Shown piece by piece: positions 13,101 to 38,100 of a stretch of DNA of 64,000 nt; the first letter of the stretch is position 1; each line of letters begins with the position of its first letter. Source of the DNA: Chionis minor (Eukaryota; Chordata; Aves; Charadriiformes; Chionididae); assembly GCA_013398295.1 (NCBI GenBank), contig VZSF01003934.1, forward strand, positions 1,168,959 to 1,232,958. The letters run 5' to 3'. The notes under the pieces were generated by a model. It did no database searches and had not been told where the DNA came from. It worked only from the letters and a program-made list of their open reading frames with translations. The translations under genes were made by a program, and so were the position numbers.

Positions 13101-16066
13101 GTGTACAAGTCAGCCTGTAAGATGGCCATTTTTCATAACTTGGCACTAGATTTTATCTTTTTTTCCCCCTCCAATAATTTTCTCTGTTGAAGTCCACCTG
13201 ATTTCCGCTAAAGTCAGCTTCATATCCTGGAAGTGATCTTAGATTTTTTTTTTTTTTGTTCACTATAGATGTTCCATCAACTGCTATAGGGCCTCTACCC
13301 CCAAAAAATAAACAAACAAAAAACCCAACAACAACAAAAACCACACCAAAACCCCCAAACAAAACACTAAGCCACTTTTATCCCGTATGCCCCATCTTTT
13401 CAGGCATGGAGTTGACCATTGAGGTCCAGGCAGACGTGCCATGTAGGATTTTCTATTGTATTGATGTTCGTTACACTCGGAAATGAAGAGTTATGTCCTA
13501 GTTGCATTTCCATACAAGGCAGCAGCTTGCCTGTTGCCATATCTAGGTCCCTTATTTTATTACCACCCCATTTTTTTTCCAGTTTGGTGAAATGTGCCTC
13601 AAAAATATATTACGCTTTTTAAAATGTCTGTGTTTATGGAAGGTACGTGGGTAACTTCTTCCTTTTCATTTTCTCTGTACTTATGGGAGTCATGCATCTC
13701 CTAGAACTCCCTTATTCTTTCAGTAACTTCAGGCATCGTAACATCTTTTAAAAAGATCTAATATTTGGTACCAAGGTAGTAGCCAGCTCTCTATTCCCTC
13801 AACAATAAATTACCAGTTTCAGATCCTTAAGTATGTTGATATTTGACTCTCTGGAGCTCTCCGAGGCTTGGGGGTAGTGGGTATGTGCACTTACACGTCT
13901 GTACTCAAGTGTAATGTTTTTATATTAGAACGCCTTTGTATAATTTCATATCTGTCATGAAGCATTTCATCCGTTTCCTTTTTTAAGAGGCGACAGTTCT
14001 CTTCAAACTTGTTAATGCTGTGAAAGGAAACAGTGTAGATTAGTGATGCTGCTAATTTAACCCAATATTTAGAGCAAAAATGCCTAAGGGTCTTTTAATT
14101 TGGTTTGCATTTTGCCGTTTCTTTTTTTTGCTTTTTCTTTTTTTTTTTCCAATATGAATACCTAAGTGGTCGGGTAGTTGTGTTGTTTTTTTGGTGGTTT
14201 GGGTTTTTTTAGCACTTAAAAAAAATAACGTGTAGGCTCTGTGGGAAATGTGGTTAGAGATCTAGAAAACCATTTTTCCTAGTTCCTTGTTTTTGTCTCT
14301 TGTTAATCCTGTACGGTCAGTAAAGAAAAAGAAAATAAAAATAAACCCCTGCAAGCTACAAAGTCACCAACCTAGAGTCAGAGACGAGTTTATGAAAACA
14401 TCCATTTTAGCTGCCTCATGTTTGAGATATTAGACTGTGGCAGTCAAGATCATATTCTCCAGACTGCATTCTTCATAAGCAGAAATACTGGCAGCCATGT
14501 GTTAAGTTATAAAAAGATAGCAGCTGATGTCGGGGCTTATTTCAGCGAGGAGCCATTTCAGAATACTGTACTAATTTTGAGCAGGTATACGTAAAATAGA
14601 ACTCTTCCCTTGACATGTAGCATTCAGTGTAAATTGATACGTATCTGAATAATGGGGTAGAAAAAGATGAACAAGTAATAAGCTGCAGTAGATAGGCCAC
14701 TTAAACAAAATTTAAAAATCTTCAGCATTGCACATGATTCTTTATGCAAAATGGAGAGGAACAGAAAAACAGTTCAGTTTGGCCTGCGTTTTAGGGATTA
14801 GATTTTTGAGCTGGTATAAAATCCTCCTGCTCTGATGTTGGACAACTACCACAATTTGAACCAGAGCCTGAGCTAATTGGAAACATTAGTAGAGGAGTGC
14901 CCAGCCTTTCTGTGCAAATGATCTGTGTCTCACAAGCAGCCCTCCACACGCACTAACTGTGTGCACAGAAACCTGGTCTCTGGCTACACTGCATATGGAT
15001 CAGCAACGTGTTCAAATATGTCTGTATCTGGACAGATAATTAATATTAAACTCTACTTCATTTGGTTGGTCATATTTAACAAAATTAATTCCATCCAATG
15101 AAAAGGGGATTGATTTCACTCAATAATTTGGTTTTAACGACAATTTTTTTAGTGGCCTCTGGGCTAGGTTCATTTGTTCATTTCATCTGTGCGCTCAGTG
15201 TCTGTCAGGATTTCTTAAACTCAATTATGCTATTGAAATACCAGTTCTACAGTAAATCCATTCCTTTGGCTTTCATTAATTTCAGTTAAATCTAACGGCT
15301 TCGCCCTGAAATTCCTAGTACTATAATTTTTAAGGATTGAATATTTACACAGTGTTTATTTACAATGTGAAGTTCTGTTTCAACAAATTGGGACTAATTT
15401 CCAAGGACAGCAGAATTCTTTTTATTCTAACTTCTGAAATTGTCTCAGACAGCTGAGCTATTACATGCATCTGAAAAACCTGAAAGAAACCCTAATTATA
15501 TGCTTAAGATGATACACATGTTGTAGTTGAGCATGTGAATTGGATACAAATAACTTTGGCCACTTGCAGCTTTGTGACATCTTGCTGATAACTCAAGATG
15601 AAGATGTAAGTGATCTTAGACAAGTCACCACTCCATGTGTGTGTTTGATGCCAAGGGGGTAGATGAGGCTTTTTTTCTGTCACAGTGAAGGTTTTCTAAT
15701 GGCTACTGAGTTATAAATACAATCCATAGTTTCACAGATAGTGGAAACAATTGCTTAAAGCAGTTTTTATGACTGTGCTTTAGGGCAGAGACCCTGCTCC
15801 ATCAGGAGTGTAAAGGCATAATGTCTGGTAAATGTTCTCCTACTTTATTATGCAAGTTAATAATATTTTAACACACGAGTAATGTTAGTGTTGAATTCTG
15901 ATAAATTTAAACTTAATTCTTAAGTTGAAGCCCAAAGTGCTTTCTGTCCAGAACTCCCATGAGTGAAAACGTGAAGTCAAATGGGTATTTGTCTTAAAAT
16001 AACTAATGGTATGATGCTATTAATTGGATTCATATCTAAGACTTTATTTTTTTCTTTTTGTTTCAG

Positions 16067-29738
<13,672 letters not shown>

Positions 29739-31569
29739 TGGACGTGCCAGCAAGATCCACCGGCAGAAAACACCAATGATTTATGGGTTTGTAATAAGCT
29801 TCTCTGAAGGAAAGCTAACTGAGGCCTGGGGGCCTCCTCTTGGTGGAGGTAGATCTTAGGTTGAAAGGTCAGAACTTTGGTTAGGGCTTAAAGAGAGAAT
29901 TGATGCACTAGGGTTTTATCTAGCCCTGTGGTCCCAAGAACATAATATTCTAATCTCAGGGCCTTAAAATATTCAGGAGTAAGCAGAGAAAATGCCAAAT
30001 AGTCTTTTTTCCTTTTTTTCTTTTTTTTTTTCTTAAACTAAATAATAGAATTACAACACATTGTTGTTTTTAGCCTTTTTTAAAAAGCCAGTTCTTTTTC
30101 TTTTGCGTTTCAGAAAAACTAGGCACAGGTGAAACTTGCTTGTACTCTCCAAGTGTTGTAACCAAATACATGACTTAGATTGATGAATTCCCAAAAAAAA
30201 GAAAAAAGAAACCCACATACCTGAAGAATGTACACTTTTGGGAACGGAGGGCTTTGGGGGAGGGCTGTTTGTGGTTGGTTTTCTGTCGTGATTTTTTTTT
30301 CTTTTTTTTTTACTTGCTTCATCATGAAAGACTGAGTTGTGGGCAGTGCCTGTGGTATTGGTATATTTAATATTGGCATAACTTTTCTTAAAGAGCTTAT
30401 TGTTTTACATGTTAATAGAAACAGGCTTCTGCATTTGCTCAGGGTATCCCAACATGTCAAGCTTGCTTTTTTCCCTTTTTTTCCTTTTTTTTTTTTTAAA
30501 AATAAGTGTATCTGCTCATTGACTTTTGTTGCACTCTACTTGCACATACGCCTATTTACATTGCACCATCCTTTGTAAAACTGTTTTGACTTTTATATTC
30601 TGGGTTAGGAGAGGTTGAGGGGAGGGAGAGAAGCAGGAAGGGAAATTCAACCAAAACATGTCCACCAGCATTTTGCAGCTGTGCAGTTGGCATTCAGAAG
30701 GACTAGTCCTTAAACCTCATCATTGGGAATGTAAAATGCAGTTTCGCTCTACATCTGCTCCATAAGGAACAGCACGCTTCCTGCAAGGGCTGGAGAGGTG
30801 ACGTGCTCGGAGGCATTGCAGGCAGCGCACAGGAAAGCATTTCAATAAATCCAGAGCAATTGATGCTGTGGCAGCTTCCTTAAAACATAAAAAAAAAAAA
30901 AAAAATTCAACAGAAGACATGTTGGTCTGTGAACGTAGCAGTTGGCTTATGATGCAAGCGTTGGCGCGTTCTGCTTTTTTTAAAGCAAAGATTCACAATA
31001 CTGGCTTTAGTTTGGCTTGCACATAATGCTCTCCGGTAATTCCAAGACGTAGCAGCGTGCTGAGCGGGACGGGGCGTCTCTCCAGTGCCACGCTGCGTCC
31101 GCCGGCTTTCCCTCGCTCGGCCGGGGCCGCGCCGCAGGCCCGGGTCTTGAATAATGTAAAGTGCTTGTAAATAGGGATTTGGGTGCATTGGTAGAACTGT
31201 GACTGGAAGTCGGCGTTGTGCTAAACCGTCTCGGTCAATGCCGTTCCTCTCGTTAGTACCAAATTATTCACAGGTCAAACAATAATAGCAAAGATTCCTT
31301 TGCTTGTGTCATGGGGCGGAGAATAGTAGTAAACTCACCACTGCAGGGGGTGGGGATGGCAACTAAACCACGACCGCTGATCTGCAGCAGTGTTACTCAG
31401 CAGTTCTTCTCATTTTTAAAGGCTTTCTAGGTTTATAGCACTTAACCACCGTTCTCAGTGCGGGCAGCGCTATGGAGTATCTCACGAAGTCTCTCTCCAC
31501 TCCGTATTTATTTTTGCAAAGCTGGCTGTAGGTTATAGCTCTTTTCCTTCGGTGAATAAGTTGGTGAAT

Positions 31570-31591
31570 GGGGGTGGGGGGAGGGTGGGGG
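31570..31591 (+). promoter_or_regulatory. PTPN1: G-quadruplex motif in PTPN1 3'UTR
   Basis: Four G-runs of 5, 6, 3 and 5 separated by single T or A bases, on the mRNA strand. Single-base loops and long G-runs predict a very stable RNA quadruplex. It lies 60 bp after the conserved TATTTATTT. Confidence 0.7.
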
Positions 31592-33049
31592 AGTTATTTC
31601 TATTTTGTGTTTTGTTAAGCTTGCGTCAAGGGCTTTTCAAAAGTACAATAATAAATCCTCAGGTAGTACTGGGAATCAATACTTTACCTGTGAGACTGTT
31701 GGTCAGACCAGTACTTGAAAGGAGGAATGTTGTAATCAGTCAATATTTAGTTATATTATTGGAAACATGAAAAATAAGTATAGAAAAATGGTAATATATA
31801 ATGGCTCATCTGTGTATTTAAGATACAGTATGTGATTGCTTTGTCCCCACTATTCTCTCCATCATCTGGTAGAATATTGTTCTGAGGTGACATTTGTACC
31901 CCATTTGTATTGAAATGCATGTAAAGTCTTCTAGTGTCCCAATTAAATACCATGTGCTTGAAAGGTGAAAGAACTTATATTTCTGCTTACTGATGTGCCC
32001 AAATTATATTTGCATGAACTGATCATTAAGTGGCTGTGGTTCAAAGGGTGTTGCTGAAAGTATCTCCGTTCAGCGATAGACTGATGTGGTGTTTATCAGG
32101 TAACATGTACTCGCCTAATAACTTGGCATGACTTCCTCTTGAATTTCTGCGTACTCCGTGTAACCCGGTTGTTTAGCATGGTTCATTTCAGCTGAGTAAG
32201 TATAGTACAGACATTCCAGAGAGTTCCGTAAGCCGTATTCACACCTCCGGTCACTTTGGGCGAGCAATGGCTCAGGACTTGCTGTGCTGCCTCCGGAGCT
32301 GCACGGGAGGAGAGAGAGGAAAAGCCTCTTCCGCAAGATCTGCACAAGTACAGGCTCCTGAGGTGCTGGCCCACTTAAAACCAAACAAAAAAACCCCCTC
32401 TCTACTGTTCCCCAGAGGGGATGGTTTAAATTTTAGGCTTGACAGGAATGCAAAGCATCCTTCCTTTGAATCCAGAATAATTCAGTTGCAAATCATTCTA
32501 AAAAGAGAATGTTTCTGCAGATGATAGTGTTCTGAACACCCCCCCTTTCTGCCGATGGATTTTGCCACTTCTTTCATCTGTTCCAAACACAGAACTTACG
32601 CTGTCCCGGGACAGGCAGTGGAACATCCCACAAGGTGTGTATAAGGCTTACAATGCTGAACTGTAAACATTTTTGTTTTGATGTCCTGTATGTGTATGTA
32701 GTAGTTCAGGTGTGTATATACAGTAGCGTTTCAAAGTGGGTGTATTGGTTAACCTATTCTTGGAAAATGGACAAATATCCATGTTAAACTTGTTAGGAAG
32801 TTAGTGAGCTGCTCTGCTATATGCCTTAAGCAAATATTTACTCATCAGGTCTTTCTTTTTTACAGATTGCCATAGAAGAAACTTTTTTAAAAAAATAAAA
32901 AACACAAAAAAGCTAAATGTTTTGGTATAATACATTTTCAGGTATCTTGTCTTTTGTGTAAGCCGCTGCGAAGACCTCACAGGTTATAGTAAAATTGTAC
33001 AGTTTTTCAATTTCCCATACAAGTTTTCAGTTCTCATTTTAGTTGTAAC

Positions 33050-33055
33050 AATAAA
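33050..33055 (+). terminator. PTPN1: PTPN1 main poly(A) signal AATAAA
   Basis: AATAAA inside AACAATAAAATTCTTTTTCT. The surrounding sequence matches the end of the human PTPN1 mRNA as I remember it. Cleavage is expected about 15-25 bases downstream. Earlier AATAAA copies at 30844-30849 (followed by an A-tract at 30889), 31650-31655 and 32894-32899 could give shorter isoforms. Confidence 0.85.
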
Positions 33056-33075
33056 ATTCTTTTTCTAAAGAATGT

Positions 33076-34094
33076 ACATGAGTCTTATTGCTTCCTGTCT
33101 TCTCCGAGCCAGAGCCCCTGGCTCCTCTTCCAATCGCTGGTACCTGGGGGCTGCCAGGGTGGAGGAAAGTAGAGGAAAGTGAGTTAAATGTTACTGTAGG
33201 AACTTACTTCTAAGTTAGAGCTCCAGTAGAAGCGAGTAAGTGAAATGAGTATCCTGTGTCTCTCCCGGACATGTACATCTCCCTCCTCTAGTCTTTAAAC
33301 AGTTAAATTTTAACTATCTCAGCCCAGGAATCGCTGTAATGTAAGAAGTGTAGCAGCTCCCAAGCGTGAATGGGTTTTGCACATTTCCCTTGTGCCTTAG
33401 CGTGAAGCTGCACTTGGTAGGGACAGAGGAACACACCTGCTTGTCCTGCAGCCATCAGCTTCCACCCAGTCTGGAGTAAAGTGTTTACCTTTTTGTTTAC
33501 ATTTTTAAGGAAAGCTACAGCCTGAGGAGAGATGCTTGAAGTGTTGGCGGTTTCAGAGAGTGCCAGTCGCACAGCGGTAGTGGGCTTTGACGCGCAACCC
33601 CTTTAAACTCCTGGTGGGGTTTAAAACCTGGCACAGGCAAGAAGTTACAGGGCTGCTCTGTCTCTTACCAGTCAGGAGCCACTTCCCTTTCCCCCTTCTA
33701 GTGAAGGGGAAGAGCAGCCTGGGGAAGGAGGGAATTTACCCAAGTAGAATTCTTTCCCTTGCTTTTAACTTCCAGATTCACTGAAAAGCAGGAGTTACAG
33801 CAAAGAAAAGCAGCCCGTTAAGTTTCACTTTACTATGGAACAGGGTGACCTAAACCCCCGGGTGCTGCTCGTCAGAGATGGGACTTCCACTGCCCCAGCA
33901 AATGGCGCGTTCCCAACTAACCACCAGCAGCAGCTCAGCCTGTTTCACCAGCGCACGCCTGAGCTTTCCCAGACAGTGGAAGCGGATGCCTGACGTGCCG
34001 CGGAGGAAGCCAAGAGGTGCATCAACTCAGTACCTTACTTCCCTGCGGGGGTTTATTGCCTTCTACCTATCCCCATATCGGGATGAAGGACTTG
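33076..34094. other. Intergenic gap between convergent PTPN1 and RIPOR3
   Basis: About 1 kb between the two poly(A) regions. Open frames here carry no family motif. A 7-bp-stem, 4-nt-loop hairpin CCCCTTC/GAAGGGG (33692-33709) runs into a G-rich MAZ-like stretch up to 33732. Confidence 0.75.
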
Positions 34095-35040
34095 CAAGAA
34101 CTTGTCTCAAATGTTTTATTAGAACTTTAGAAAACAGTATGAAATCCAACAAATAAATACTGAATAGAAAAGTAATATATATAAAATATATACACGCAAG
34201 CCAAACCCTTTCAAGTATTTACCTGAGGCCAGGCTTCTCTTTATGGCTACCCTCCACTAAGTTTGCTAAATATTACCCAGTAAGGAGCCTGACAACAGGT
34301 GTAGGATTATGAGAAGTCTTGATCTATGACTAAATGAATAATTTTTAAAAAACCACCAACAAAACAACTTTTAGAGAGCTGTCCCCGTGTCAGTCAGACA
34401 TGCACGTGGCAAATACAAGACATACCTTCCTGATGTAAACTGCCCAGTCCGCATCCTTGTCAGTCCTTGCTTGAACCTGCCCTAAGTTGCAATGATTATG
34501 AAGAAATGGGCTTTTGAAGTACCAAGCTTTCCTTCTGCAGCTAAACTGTACAAAAAAAGGAAGCCACCACGCAACACTGCTGGGTTTTTCTAACGCATAT
34601 GGCAGTCGATGTCAATAACCTGGTGCCTGGTAGCTGCTTCTAGAGGGCCTGTTGCAGAGTTATCGTTTCTCCCCTCTTTGAGAAGTGCCAAATGAATAAA
34701 ATACTTTATGGGAAAACAGATCATACTTGACTTACAGTTTGAACAGGGGCAGGCAGGTCCAGTGAGATGGGGATTTTAGGTCAAGTGACAACCTGGTTCT
34801 GAATTCTAAGAGATCCTACTTGTTGTTCATCCTGTGCTGAGAGACAGCGAGAAAACGTATCCCAGGCTGCTTTGTGCCAACTGCAAACTCTCTCCCCTTT
34901 GGAAAGAGCTGCACTTTGTCCATCTGCAGTGGGGCTAGAGCAGGGCATAAGGAAACCAGACACTGATCAACAACAAAACATCCTCAGGTACCCATCCATG
35001 GCTGTGAGGACAATGTGATTCAGCTCCTCATACTCCACTA
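34095..35040 (-). other. RIPOR3: RIPOR3 3'UTR (estimated)
   Basis: Non-coding sequence after the RIPOR3 stop down to the first good AATAAA on the minus strand. The lower limit is inferred from the signal at 34115-34120. No repeat or RNA structure stands out. Confidence 0.65.
34115..34120 (-). terminator. RIPOR3: RIPOR3 candidate poly(A) signal AATAAA
   Basis: TTTATT on the plus strand, read as AATAAA on the minus strand, about 920 bp after the stop. A second copy lies at 34052-34057 and would give a slightly longer end. Confidence 0.6.
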
Positions 35041-35141
35041 CTAAAATACTGTGATTTCAATTTCGGCCTCTTGTTGTACAGTTTCTCTTAATTCGCAGCA
35101 AATCCTGTCCATTTTCTCAAAGGCTTGCCGTCCCTTCTCGC
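35041..35141 (-). CDS. RIPOR3: RIPOR3 last coding exon with stop
   Basis: 101 bp, acceptor TTTCTCCGTAG. It completes Gly and encodes [32 protein letters not shown] and TAG. It matches the human C-terminus GRLAFEKMDKLCSEQREV..QEADVEITIF. Confidence 0.96.
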
Positions 35142-38100
35142 CTACGGAGAAAGAGAAAACAGGTCCCGTGCTGAGGAGGAGAATGCAGTTACAGACACCC
35201 GGAGAAAAGCGCTGCTCTAGGAATACTTCTGTTGTGACCTTGCTCAGAACTAACACGAGCTCTCTCGTGACAAACGTATCCCCAAGGGAATAGTTTCTCA
35301 AAAACTGCTAGAAGGCACCATGGAAAATCAGGCCTTCTGTAAACATTTCCACATGATTTGGAACATCGCAGCTGAAGATGTGTTTTGTAAAATGCACGTG
35401 AATGTGAGTGTTGCTGTGAAGCAAGGCTGGAGATCCCCAGAACTAAGCACGAATCAAAGTGGTTTTCGGAAGAACAGAACAGGGAAATTCCCGCCTCCCA
35501 GATAACTGCGTTGCCCAGGCAATTCTGCGCCCTCAGAAGTAGTACAAATGCCTAGACAGTAGCAAGACGGATCATTAGCAGCTCAACTCCACTGTAGATC
35601 TACTGAATTCAGGTGAAGTGACAGGTAATGAACCAGTATAAAACCATTTTGTTTGTAGTCTTCACCCCTCCAGTATTCAGAAGGGAACCATGGGAGGGGC
35701 ACTCGGAACATCAACATTAGAAGTAACACGACAGTTTGTAGGTGGCTGGAAGAGCTACTGGGTCTGAAGAGACTGTTGTTGTTCTGATGTAGAAAAGGCC
35801 TCTAAATCAGCTATCTCAGAGCTAGAAGAGGCTTTTTTGTGATCTGCCACATTCAAATGTCCTCTTTACAGGAGAAAATTGCTGATGCCAGTACCACTAT
35901 TAAGAAGTACTGCGGCAGCATTGTCAGCACTTGCAGCACTGAGCTGCCACCTTTTAAAAGAGTGTAGTGGTTCTTAAAGCACTTTATCCTTATTATACGT
36001 GGTACAAAGTTTCTCTTAATGGTATGGAATAGCTGTTCAGAAAACACGTCTGTTGTCCTAGACGTGTTCCAGGCCTGTTCTGGCTCTGGGCTATTTCACA
36101 TTCCTTTTTCAGAATCTATATTTCAAAGTATTTCAAAGTACGTAAGACTTACCAAAAGACAGCGTCGTTTCCCTGGCTGCATTCCTAACTTCCTCTGTTT
36201 CCGACTGGCACAGGTGGGCAACCTGCTCGATGCTCTCAACACCCTGTTTGAGAAAAGAAAGATTTGCAGCAGAACCTTTTCCGCGTGCATTGTGATGAGC
36301 AGTTTTTGCAAGGTAAACGCATACATACAGATTCCCACGCGAACAGTACTTTTATTTTCTGACTAGGATCAGCTATCGTTAAAAAAAAGATGAACTGATT
36401 TAACTTCAAATTTTTCTAGTTAAAGCTGACTCCACCAACTGACTGTTGCTCATTTTCCTACATTCTACGTGTCCCCCAGTCAGCGGCTGTTGCCCTTCCC
36501 CACTGACAATATTGCAGAAGTTAGAAGACATCATTTCTGCTGTCCTCAGCTTGGCAGGACAAATCCAGACACTCCCAGATGCCTGCAGCTCCCTCTGCGT
36601 GCTGCCTTCGGAATAACAGCATTAATAGTTTGGATCTTTGGCAGGCAAAGACTTCATTAATTCCAAATAGAAAGAAGCTGAAAAAGTAACCTTACCAGCA
36701 CAAAAAAAAAAAAAAAAGAGAAAAGCGCTGGATACACTTCTGCATCTAGCAATTTTGGCCAGACACGCACAGCAAAAGTCGAGCTGGGAATACTTACCCG
36801 CAGGTTTTTAAGAGCCAAACATGCAGCTTGCTGAAGTCTCACATCACAGTCGGCTAAAACATCAGTGTAAAAAAAGAGAGCCTAAATGAAAAAAAAAAAA
36901 GAAAAAAAAAGAAAGGCTTTATGAACTTAAGCGTAATCAAGCGCTCAAATTTGACTGACATTAGCACAGTTTTACCTATCTGAAACTGAATACAGGATAT
37001 AGACAAATCATGTGAGCGCTGATGTAGTTTAGGTTCTAGTTAACAGGTTAGTGAAGTGTGGGGAGGACAATAGTGCTCTCCTAGGATCAAACAAGTTAAA
37101 CGTATTTCAGCATCTATTTTAAAAAAGCTGATAAAAACATCAGTCTTCACCTTTTCCCTGAAGTTCTTGTTTGCTGCTGCACGGCAGAGGCAGGATGTGG
37201 CTGCTTTGCTGACGCGGTGGTTGTCGTCTAGCTGTAAAATCCCAAGTAGCCGTAAAGTCTGGGGCAGAGGTTGGAGTCTGTTCAGTCGCTTCCCTTTCAA
37301 TTTTTTAAGGGTCTTCAGCCGTCCGGGGCACTGTAGCTCCTCAATTAGCATCACTGCAAGTGAAAGGACTCAGCTTCACTAACTGACAGACGAAGACCTT
37401 ACCAAGAGAAGACAAACTCCTCTCTAGTTCCATCTCTTTCAGCCACGTGTGGTTATTCCCGTGGCTCAGGAGCAAGCCAAGCATGGCAGGAAGCAAGTGT
37501 GGTCGACTGCCCCTGTGGCCATCCTGTCTTCTTTCCCCATCATTGTTTCGTTTCCTCCTGTGCCCAGACTGTCTGGCAAACAGAGCAGAGATGATGATTT
37601 CACAATATTATTGCACAGGGCACAGTGAAGCCCTGGTCCATGTAGGACCTGGGTGCCTTGAGTACAGCATACAGCGCAAAAAGAACTCCTGCACCTTTGG
37701 ACATTAGGACAAGCACAGAAGTCCTAAAATAAGGAAAATATTATCAGGCAAAATACTTTTAAACATCTCTGAAAGATCTTGCTGTACTGCTCAAAGAGAA
37801 AACCCTCTATATTTAAAAAAAAAAAAAAGAAAAATAATCAGGCACTGGATTGACAGTTTCAATCTGACAAATATTCCAGGTCTTTTTCACAGATTAGCAA
37901 CGCACAAGTCCTTAGTTCCCCACCAGATGAGTTATCTCTATCAAAATAAGACTAAAGATACAGCCAATATCAGGACTACTTTTAAAATAGTCTGTCTCAG
38001 AAAAGAATTAAGTTTTAAAGTACTTTCACATGTTGGACTGAGCTTCAGCGAGACACTGGCTACCTCGTGCTAGAAATTGCACAATAGTAACCTCTGAAAT

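Larger units (their letters stand above)
1..16066 (+). other. PTPN1: PTPN1 intron 1, 3' part
   Basis: No exon, RNA gene or full-length mobile element recognised on either strand. AT-rich unique sequence with short open frames only; none shows a family motif or a plausible splice context. No CpG island is present, so PTPN1 exon 1 and its promoter are not here. Small features: a perfect hairpin (2220-2241), a triple TAATTAG/CAATTAG cluster (4277-4318), 12-bp tandem duplications (7119-7142, 7479-7502) and A/C- and T-rich low complexity (13300-13370, 14110-14215). Confidence 0.85.
29739..33075 (+). other. PTPN1: PTPN1 3'UTR
   Basis: Non-coding sequence from the stop to the poly(A) region, about 3.3 kb. 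Several blocks match the human PTPN1 3'UTR as I remember it: the TATTTATTT region (about 31505), the block around GTACAATAATAAATCCTCAG (31644-31663) and the last 400 bases. These show it is one continuous UTR rather than a new transcript. The first 1.75 kb is much longer than the corresponding human stretch and less recognisable. It contains poly-T tracts (about 30005-30032, 30292-30311, 30472-30498), a purine-rich stretch (30605-30645), a CpG-dense patch (31048-31142) and a G-quadruplex motif (31570-31591). The cleavage point is estimated. Confidence 0.85.

Noticed and set aside
30907..31188. 93-codon minus-strand ORF over the CpG-dense patch
   Set aside because: The R/A/G-rich translation is a by-product of GC-rich sequence inside the PTPN1 3'UTR.
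36019..36366. 115-codon plus-strand ORF
   Set aside because: Antisense shadow of RIPOR3 coding exon 20 (36153-36243).
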